This document shows positions 57,594 to 64,000 of a DNA stretch of 64,000 nucleotides, in pieces. The DNA is from Myxococcales bacterium (GTDB lineage: Bacteria; Myxococcota; Kuafuiibacteriia; Kuafuiibacteriales; Kuafuiibacteriaceae): positions 1-64,000 of the forward strand of contig JAHQVK010000093.1 in the NCBI GenBank assembly GCA_019634385.1, written 5' to 3'. The notes beneath the pieces are model-generated. The model was not told the origin of the DNA, did not search any database, and was given only the letters and a program-made list of their open reading frames with translations. Both the position numbers and the translations under genes were made by a program. Position 1 is the first letter of the stretch. Each line of letters begins with the position of its first letter.

Positions 57594-59228
57594 GTGAACC
57601 CAATCGAATCAGTTACGCGCTGGTGGCAAGAGGCAGCACCAGTAGCCCGAGCAGGCATAGTAGTGGGCCTGCTCGCCATGGTCGGCGCGATCATGTATTT
57701 CACTACCACTACAGCAAACGGCGCTGCGGTGCCCATGTTCGTGGGGATGAGTAGCGACGACGCTCGTAGTCTCAGTGATGAACTTAGAGCGCGGAAGATT
57801 CCCTATGAACTCCAGGACAATGGCACAACGGTCGCGGTTCGCCTACCGACCGACGAAATGCGTCGTCTTCGACTAGAACTCAGCGCCCAGGGTCTACCAG
57901 CCGGCAGCGTGACCGGTTGGGACGTCTTCGACAATAGCTCGGTCACGCTCACTGAGTTTGAGCGCAAGGTCATGTACCAAAGGGCCTTACAAGGAGAGCT
58001 ATCCCGGACCATCACTGAACTCCCCCAAGTAGAATCAGCTCGTGTGCACCTAGCCTTACCTACGCGGAGTCTACTCGAACGCGATGCTGGCGAGGCTTCA
58101 GCCTCAGTGTACATCAGCCTCAAGAGAGGACGGAAACTCAGCGGAAAGGTCGCGGCGGGGATTGCACATCTTGTCGGAAGCTCGGTCCCAGACCTATCGG
58201 CTGACCGTATTGCAATCATGGATGGGAACGGCACGATGATTCGTCAGCCGGAGGATGAGGAAGGCGGAGGAGGAAGAAAGCTTCTGGAAATGAAAGAAGA
58301 ACGGGAGCGTTCTTTTGAAAAGGATATTGTTGAGCTACTTGAGCGAACAGTTGGCTCGGGGCATGTCATTGCCAAGGTTGCGGTCGATATGGACCTCAGA
58401 CAAGTGTCTGAGACATTGGAACAATATGATCCCGACAATGCCACCTTACGTAAGGAACGAAAGACCACGGAGGAGACAAGCTCAGAACGAGGCCATCCCA
58501 CTCCATCCTCAGGAATTCAAGGAAATCTACCTCAGGGACCTCAAAATATCGAAACCCAACTGCGGGGGTCTCGTTCAAACTCGAATAGAAGTATCGATAC
58601 TCGGGAGTTTGCGGTTCCGCGGACTGTCCGCCAAATAAATACACCCCTGGGTGAACTACGACGGTTGTCGATCGCAGTCTTGGTCGACTCAAACCCCTTT
58701 AGTCCTAAAGCCCTGACCGGAGACCAAAGTACCGCGGCTGATGCGGCTGATGCAGCTGATGCGGGTGAGGTTACAGCCAACACGGCGCTGGTCCGCCCGA
58801 GTCCTGAATTATTGGCGGCTCTTATTAAGAACACGGTAGGTTTTGATGAAAATCGCGGAGATAGATTAGAAATCTCATTTGTGCCTTTCATGCTCCCGGA
58901 CACAGAAGGCGGCGATGAGGTTCAATATATTAAGTCTTCGGTTGAGACTTGGTTATGGGTTCTTATAGTCCTAATGATTGGCGCAGTTCTAGTTTCGGCG
59001 TCACTGTGGGTAACTGAGCGAAGAAGAAAAGAAAATGCTGTCGCTAGATACGCAAAAGAGCTAGAAGACAAAGAAGCACAAATCCAACAACAGAAGGCGG
59101 CTGATGAAAGCGCTGTGCCAGATAGCGCAAAACTTCGTCAGCAAGTTCGTGAATTGGCGAGTAAGAATGTCGCCGCTACTGTAGAGGTAATGAAAGGTTG
59201 GCTCCGACCTACACTCGGAAGAAACTGA
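57594..59228 (+). CDS. fliF: flagellar MS-ring protein FliF
   Basis: YELQDNGTTVAVRLPTDEMRRLRLELSAQGLP; EFERKVMYQRALQGELSRTITELPQVESARVHLALP; GTG start. Confidence 0.96.
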   Translation: MNPIESVTRWWQEAAPVARAGIVVGLLAMVGAIMYFTTTTANGAAVPMFVGMSSDDARSLSDELRARKIPYELQDNGTTVAVRLPTDEMRRLRLELSAQGLPAGSVTGWDVFDNSSVTLTEFERKVMYQRALQGELSRTITELPQVESARVHLALPTRSLLERDAGEASASVYISLKRGRKLSGKVAAGIAHLVGSSVPDLSADRIAIMDGNGTMIRQPEDEEGGGGRKLLEMKEERERSFEKDIVELLERTVGSGHVIAKVAVDMDLRQVSETLEQYDPDNATLRKERKTTEETSSERGHPTPSSGIQGNLPQGPQNIETQLRGSRSNSNRSIDTREFAVPRTVRQINTPLGELRRLSIAVLVDSNPFSPKALTGDQSTAADAADAADAGEVTANTALVRPSPELLAALIKNTVGFDENRGDRLEISFVPFMLPDTEGGDEVQYIKSSVETWLWVLIVLMIGAVLVSASLWVTERRRKENAVARYAKELEDKEAQIQQQKAADESAVPDSAKLRQQVRELASKNVAATVEVMKGWLRPTLGRN

Positions 59229-59254
59229 TCATTTAGGCGTCGAAAGGTATATTA

Positions 59255-60244
59255 ATGGCCAAGAAGTCGATTAGCGGCCCTGAAAAAGCCGCCGTTGTCT
59301 TTCTACATATGAATGAAGACGCTGCGGCAGAGGCTTTTAAGTCTCTTTCCCGCCGTGAGATTAAGCTTCTCTCTAACGCGGCAAAAGATGTTGCCAACCT
59401 CGAAAAACAGAAGGTCGATGAGGTATTGGCGGAGTTTATCGCCGCTCTCAAGAACGGAAACTCAGAGCTCAAAGGCGGCTCTGAGTTTGTCACCATGATG
59501 GCCGCCAAGAATCTCGGGATGCAAAAAGCCAAAGAATTTTTGGATGACGAGAGTGGACTTAGTGATACTTTATCAGATGTAGATTCTCAAACCATTGCAA
59601 ATCTAATCAAGAAAGAGCATCCACAAACAACCGCACTTATTCTAGCTCACCTGCCCCCAGAGCGTGGTGCACAAGTTCTTCAGTTGCTATCAGAGGGAGT
59701 TCAAAGTGATGTCTTGCGGCGGCTTGCTACTTTGGACACAGTAAGTCCGGATGTAGTCGAATTGGTAGAAGAAGCACTCATTTCTGAGATTCAAATGATG
59801 GGCAAGGGGCTTTCAAGAAAAGTTGGAGGTGTCAATCTTGTAGCCGAAATCATGAATCAGCTGGAAAAGAGCCGAGAGCAGGCTCTTATGAAAGATCTTG
59901 AGGAAGTTGATGAAAACTTAGCGGAGGAAGTTAGAAACTTAATGTTTGTTTTCGACGACCTCATCTTTGTCAATGGAAGAGGTATCCAACGGCTTTTACA
60001 AGATGTAGAGCGCGAGACACTGGTTCTTTCACTCAAAGCTGTGGACGAAGATCTCAAGCAACACTTCTTCTCCAATTTGTCTGCTCGAGCCGTGGAAATG
60101 ATCGTAGAGGACATTGATAACCGTGGTCCGGTCCGTCTTAGTGAAGTAGAAAAAGCCCAAACAGAAATTGTTAAATCTGCTCTCATGCTCATCGACAGCG
60201 GCGAAATTGAAGTAAGTAAGGGGTCAGAAGATGCCTTCGTTTGA
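59255..60244 (+). CDS. fliG: flagellar motor switch protein FliG
   Basis: KEHPQTTALILAHLPPERGAQVLQLL; FVFDDLIFVNGRGIQRLLQDVERETLVLSLKAVDEDLKQHFFSNLSARA. Confidence 0.97.
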   Translation: MAKKSISGPEKAAVVFLHMNEDAAAEAFKSLSRREIKLLSNAAKDVANLEKQKVDEVLAEFIAALKNGNSELKGGSEFVTMMAAKNLGMQKAKEFLDDESGLSDTLSDVDSQTIANLIKKEHPQTTALILAHLPPERGAQVLQLLSEGVQSDVLRRLATLDTVSPDVVELVEEALISEIQMMGKGLSRKVGGVNLVAEIMNQLEKSREQALMKDLEEVDENLAEEVRNLMFVFDDLIFVNGRGIQRLLQDVERETLVLSLKAVDEDLKQHFFSNLSARAVEMIVEDIDNRGPVRLSEVEKAQTEIVKSALMLIDSGEIEVSKGSEDAFV

Positions 60245-60965
60245 TAAGTTCCCAATTTTTGTAACAGACGACAGAACTGAAAACCGCCCGAAATGTGTCT
60301 TTGATAAGAAGTCGCTTGCTTCACAATCTTTCCAGACCTTCGACTATGTGGACATATCACATAATGAGCCGCAAGAAGAGTTGCCCAATGTCAACATGCT
60401 GGCCGCCAAGGCGCAGTCAGAGTTTGAGGCAAAGCTACAAGTAAAGGTCGCAGAGGCTGAGCGTCGCGGTCAAGAGCGTGGCTTTCAAGAGGCTGCACGT
60501 GTGGACGCTGAAGAGCGAAAAAAGCTTCTGGATAAAATGAAAGGAGCATTTAGCGCGCTCAACACTGCTCTGGACAAGACCGAGGCCTCTTGTACACGTG
60601 ACTCCATGCGTCTGGGTTTGAGGGTCGCTCAACGAATCGCGAGGGTTGCTCTGAGTACGAATATTGATGCTATCATTGCCAATATTCAGGAGGGATTGGG
60701 CAAGATGCCGAACGGAGGCGAAGTCAAGGTAGTGGCAAGCCCCGAACTTGCTAAAAAACTGACTGCAGATACTGATAGTATCCTTAGGGAGCTGGGGATT
60801 CAAGACTGGTTAGTTGAAGCAGATGAAGGTCTCCAACCCGGTGATCTGGTTCTTTACCGGGGCTCTTCTGCTATGGATGGTCGAATATCAAGCCGTCTTG
60901 AGATCCTCGAAGAGGCCCTGATGAAAGAGCTTGGAATCAGTATCGTTTTGGAGGATACGGAATAA
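60231..60965 (+). CDS. fliH: flagellar assembly protein FliH
   Basis: helical stator-like protein with ARIARVALSTNIDAI...WLVEADEGLQPGDLVLYRGSSAMDGRISSRLEIL; overlaps fliG. Confidence 0.85.
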   Translation: MPSFDKFPIFVTDDRTENRPKCVFDKKSLASQSFQTFDYVDISHNEPQEELPNVNMLAAKAQSEFEAKLQVKVAEAERRGQERGFQEAARVDAEERKKLLDKMKGAFSALNTALDKTEASCTRDSMRLGLRVAQRIARVALSTNIDAIIANIQEGLGKMPNGGEVKVVASPELAKKLTADTDSILRELGIQDWLVEADEGLQPGDLVLYRGSSAMDGRISSRLEILEEALMKELGISIVLEDTE

Positions 60966-62302
60966 TGTTGGACCTTGAAGCCTGTCAAAGAGTCCTCAAC
61001 GTTGAAGACATGCGTGTAGGCGGCCGTCTTACTCACGTTACTGGTTCAACTCTTGAAGCTATTCTTCCGCGGGCAAAGACGGGATCAATCTACCGAGTCG
61101 TTAGCCAGGGGACTTCTATTGATCTACTTGCAGAGGTTATTGGCTTTCGCGAACAAGAAACCATTCTGGCACCGTTTGGCGAGCTCCGAGGCATAAGTCC
61201 AGGTGATCCTGTCATCCCAGTTGGGCATACGGACCAGCAAGACCTATGTGAGAGCTATCTAGGTCGAGTTATTGATGCTCTCGGTGAGCCAATAGATGAT
61301 GGTCCAGCCATCATCTCTACCCACAAGGCTCCCTTGTATCGTCCACCACCAAACCCACTGGATAGACGGCCTATCCAACACCCGCTGTATACCGGCATCT
61401 CGGCCCTCGATGCCATGACCACATTTGGACAGGGACAGCGGGTTGGAATCTTCTCCGGGGCGGGGGTCGGTAAGTCAACGCTACTTGGTATGCTTTCTCG
61501 CTTTTGTACCGCTGACGTAAACGTAATAGCTCTAGTTGGTGAGCGTGGGCGGGAAGTAAGGAACTTCATTGAGAATGAACTGGGACCAGAGGGGCTAAAA
61601 AAGTCTGTAGTCATCGTAGCTACTGGGGATACGGCCCCAATCTTACGATTGCGAGCAGCCTTTCTTGCCACAACCCTAGCTGAATATTTTAGGGATAACG
61701 GCCGCCACACGCTCCTCGTCATGGACTCACTCACAAGGTTGGCCCATGCTGTACGTGAAATCGGTCTTGCAGCTGGCGAACCTCCTACTACACGTGGCTA
61801 TCCTCCTTCCGTCTTTTCGATGATGCCTAAACTCCTTGAAAGGGCCGGAAACTCAGGATCCAGCGGCTCCATCACTGCATTCTATACCGTGCTCGTTGAT
61901 GGTGACGACATGACCGAACCAATCGCTGATGCAGCTCGCTCTATTTTGGATGGACACGTTATTCTCTCTCGGCAACTTGCTGAATCTGGTCATTATCCAG
62001 CAATTAATGTATCAGCTAGTCTATCGCGCATAGCGGCTGACGTCATCGATGATGAGCATAAGCAACTAGCCGCTCGCGTACGCCAGATCTTTGCAGGGTA
62101 CGAAGAGGTTCGTGATCTCATTCAGGTCGGTGCCTATCGGGTAGGCACCGACCCTAGTATTGATAAGATAGTGCAATTGTATCCACGAATCACCGACTAC
62201 TTAAGGCAAGATGGGATGGAAAAGCGGGATGTTCAAACTACACTCGGCGGCTTAGAGGCTCTATTAGGACCAGATACTCATGCGAAAACTCATATCCAGT
62301 AA
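60965..62302 (+). CDS. fliI: flagellum-specific ATP synthase FliI
   Basis: GQRVGIFSGAGVGKSTLLGMLSRF, ALVGERGREVRNFIENELG, LLVMDSLTRLAHAVREIGLAAGEPPTTRGYPPSVF. Confidence 0.97.
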   Translation: MLDLEACQRVLNVEDMRVGGRLTHVTGSTLEAILPRAKTGSIYRVVSQGTSIDLLAEVIGFREQETILAPFGELRGISPGDPVIPVGHTDQQDLCESYLGRVIDALGEPIDDGPAIISTHKAPLYRPPPNPLDRRPIQHPLYTGISALDAMTTFGQGQRVGIFSGAGVGKSTLLGMLSRFCTADVNVIALVGERGREVRNFIENELGPEGLKKSVVIVATGDTAPILRLRAAFLATTLAEYFRDNGRHTLLVMDSLTRLAHAVREIGLAAGEPPTTRGYPPSVFSMMPKLLERAGNSGSSGSITAFYTVLVDGDDMTEPIADAARSILDGHVILSRQLAESGHYPAINVSASLSRIAADVIDDEHKQLAARVRQIFAGYEEVRDLIQVGAYRVGTDPSIDKIVQLYPRITDYLRQDGMEKRDVQTTLGGLEALLGPDTHAKTHIQ

Positions 62303-62882
62303 TACCATTTGTCTTTTCCTCACACTGTTCGTCTTTAGTGTTCCTTGCTTCGGCCAATCTGAGCGGGGGGAAGATCCATCCTCCATCACCAAGCAACAGC
62401 AAAGCAACTTGGCTGGCGAAGAGTCACTACCACCACCCTCCACGGGTAAATTGCTCGCCAAGAAAGAGCTTGAACTTGAGGCCAAAGGAGCAGAGCTAGA
62501 GCAAGCAACGAGAGACTTGGAGATCATCGAGAAGCGCATTGATGAAAAGCTCGCTCGGCTCGAGGCTGCCATCACTAAAAAAGAACAAATAGAAAAGGGT
62601 ATATTGACCGCTGCCGAACAAGAAAAGGCAGCCCGACTTGCGAAGTTGGTCGAAGTGACGGGAAAAATGCCTCCAGAAAGTGCAGCATTATATCTCGTAG
62701 AGTTATCTATCAAGACAGCCACGAAAGTTATTGCTGCACTTAAGTCAAGGAAGGGTGCCGCCATTCTAGCCGCCATGCCCGCCTCAAAAGCGGCTGAAAT
62801 TGGCCGAGAATATCTAGAGAGTGGAAAATCCAACCCTACAACCAATTCGTCTAAAAGAAGCAACAGCAGGGCTAAGCAGTAG
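62280..62882 (+). CDS. MotE/MgtE-N-like periplasmic helical protein
   Basis: signal peptide, coiled coil, then KLVEVTGKMPPESAALYLVELSIKTATKVIAALKSRKGAAILAAMPASKAAEIGREYL; overlaps fliI. Confidence 0.7.
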   Translation: MRKLISSNTICLFLTLFVFSVPCFGQSERGEDPSSITKQQQSNLAGEESLPPPSTGKLLAKKELELEAKGAELEQATRDLEIIEKRIDEKLARLEAAITKKEQIEKGILTAAEQEKAARLAKLVEVTGKMPPESAALYLVELSIKTATKVIAALKSRKGAAILAAMPASKAAEIGREYLESGKSNPTTNSSKRSNSRAKQ

Positions 62883-62934
62883 GTTTAAAAACCCTTCCTA
62901 CTCCGACTCAACCTCAGCGGAGGATTTTGGGGTA

Positions 62935-64000
62935 GTGCTCAGTAGAGTCGTCCCTTCGCTCATCCATAGAGATGATCTGCCGCTCCTCTCCGTTGCTGAG
63001 GGAGGTCAATCTACCCAGTCATCGCTGACAGGGAAAACCACGCCCTCTCCTTCTGACGAGAAAGCTAGCCAGCCATCGGAGAAACAAGTCGCTGAACGCC
63101 CTAACCCCGATCACCACCGTGAACCGCACAATTTTGCAGAGAAAGAGCATTCCCCCACTTGGAAGGCACCAGCTCCCTCTAAAGCAGTTGAAACAGCACC
63201 GGAGCATATTGCAAAGAGCTCGGTCGTGCCCAATCCTGCTCCTTTCTCAGTGGATGGCCTCCTCTCCTCTGAAGCCATAGCCCATCCATCTCAGCCGGTT
63301 GTTTCCCAAGAACAATCGCCTCAGCAACCCGTTTTTGCCCCAATGGAAGACCCGGAGATCACGAGGGTTGCCAAGTATATCCAGCATCTTAGCGAACATA
63401 ACGACGGAGAGCTCACTGCACTCTCCTCTGTTGATAGATCGCCGGTCACTAGTGATCCTATGCCTGAGCAGACTCAAGCTTTTTCTGAACCGCTTGCAAG
63501 TACTATCGTCATAGATGAACATCTAGAAAAACATATAGCCGAGGCTCTTGCTTTAGAAGAACAACTCGCTGATGCTGAACTCCAAAACCAAGAATATATT
63601 CGCCGCCAAGTATCTATAGAGGATACGCGTATCCGCGCTTTGGCCTCAGCTCCTCAGGCCCAGATAGACTCCTTGAACACTGGTCTTGGCAACAATGGTG
63701 GGCAGGCGGGGTCTGGGTTTGGTCAATCATCTCAACAAAGTGCGTTTGGTTCAGGAACAAAAATAGTGACTAAGGGAGAAGCATCACCGGTCTTTTCTCC
63801 TCAAAATTTGCTTTCAGAAGCACCGAGATTAGAGACACACAAAGAGCCTTCTTCTCAACGAACTCGGAACGCTATCTACGCATCAATCGACAAACTCAAA
63901 GAGGCAGCAAAAAGTCGCCAGCTTCAAACCGGACGGCTTACACTGAATATACAAGTTGATGATGTTTCGCATGTAAAAATGAGTATTGTGCCACACGAAG
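62935..64000 (+). CDS. FliK-like flagellar hook-length control protein, partial (runs off window)
   Basis: open frame from GTG 62935 to the window end, absent from the ORF track because no stop is reached; Pro/Gln/Ser-rich; ends LQTGRLTLNIQVDDVSHVKMSIVPHE resembling the start of a Flg_hook domain. Confidence 0.5.
   Translation, partial: MLSRVVPSLIHRDDLPLLSVAEGGQSTQSSLTGKTTPSPSDEKASQPSEKQVAERPNPDHHREPHNFAEKEHSPTWKAPAPSKAVETAPEHIAKSSVVPNPAPFSVDGLLSSEAIAHPSQPVVSQEQSPQQPVFAPMEDPEITRVAKYIQHLSEHNDGELTALSSVDRSPVTSDPMPEQTQAFSEPLASTIVIDEHLEKHIAEALALEEQLADAELQNQEYIRRQVSIEDTRIRALASAPQAQIDSLNTGLGNNGGQAGSGFGQSSQQSAFGSGTKIVTKGEASPVFSPQNLLSEAPRLETHKEPSSQRTRNAIYASIDKLKEAAKSRQLQTGRLTLNIQVDDVSHVKMSIVPHE

Noticed and set aside
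58737-58764. Tandem 9-bp GCTGATGCG repeats in fliF
   Set aside because: In-frame ADAADAADA linker of FliF; ordinary low-complexity linker.

Overview
The window is ordinary housekeeping sequence up to about 26.2 kb, followed by a large, nearly complete flagellar and chemotaxis locus (about 26.25 kb to the window end) of a Gram-negative bacterium. The style resembles Deltaproteobacteria/Myxococcota, but that is inferred from gene content only. The first part encodes a methyltransferase/TPR/FHA-CpaF-like operon, two lipoproteins, pyruvate phosphate dikinase, YchF, a RecA/ImuA-like ATPase, an MltD-like transglycosylase, a phosphoesterase-multiheme cytochrome fusion, a receiver-GGDEF protein, YqgE, tandem Fis-type HTH proteins, MutS and QueG. 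The flagellar part runs fliS-fliD-fliC-fliW-flgL-flgK-flgN-flgM-flgJ(M23)-flgI-flgH-flgA-flgG-flgF, a displaced fliJ-like gene, cheZ-cheY-fliA-flhG-flhF-flhA-flhB-fliR-fliQ-fliP-fliO-fliN-fliM-fliL, a sigma54 activator, a TPR protein, a pseudo-AAA+ protein, then flgB-flgC-fliE-fliF-fliG-fliH-fliI-motE-like and a fliK-like gene cut by the window end. The most novel-looking signal is a dispersed non-coding repeat family: three ~113-bp copies plus one 36-bp deletion derivative. Copies have ~18-bp terminal inverted repeats bounded by TA and three internal hairpins, giving a cloverleaf-like fold. They sit abutting the mutS stop codon, at the flagellin promoter, and just upstream of fliF. Other notable signals are two degenerate ATPases (an FHA-fused CpaF-like protein lacking Walker A, and a stripped-down NtrC-type AAA+ protein between flagellar genes), a FlgJ-like protein with an M23 peptidase in place of a glucosaminidase, good sigma54 and sigma28 promoter candidates, and a ~67-bp tandem repeat array between mutS and queG. 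No rRNA, tRNA or CRISPR array was recognised. All calls are by eye; no database search was run.
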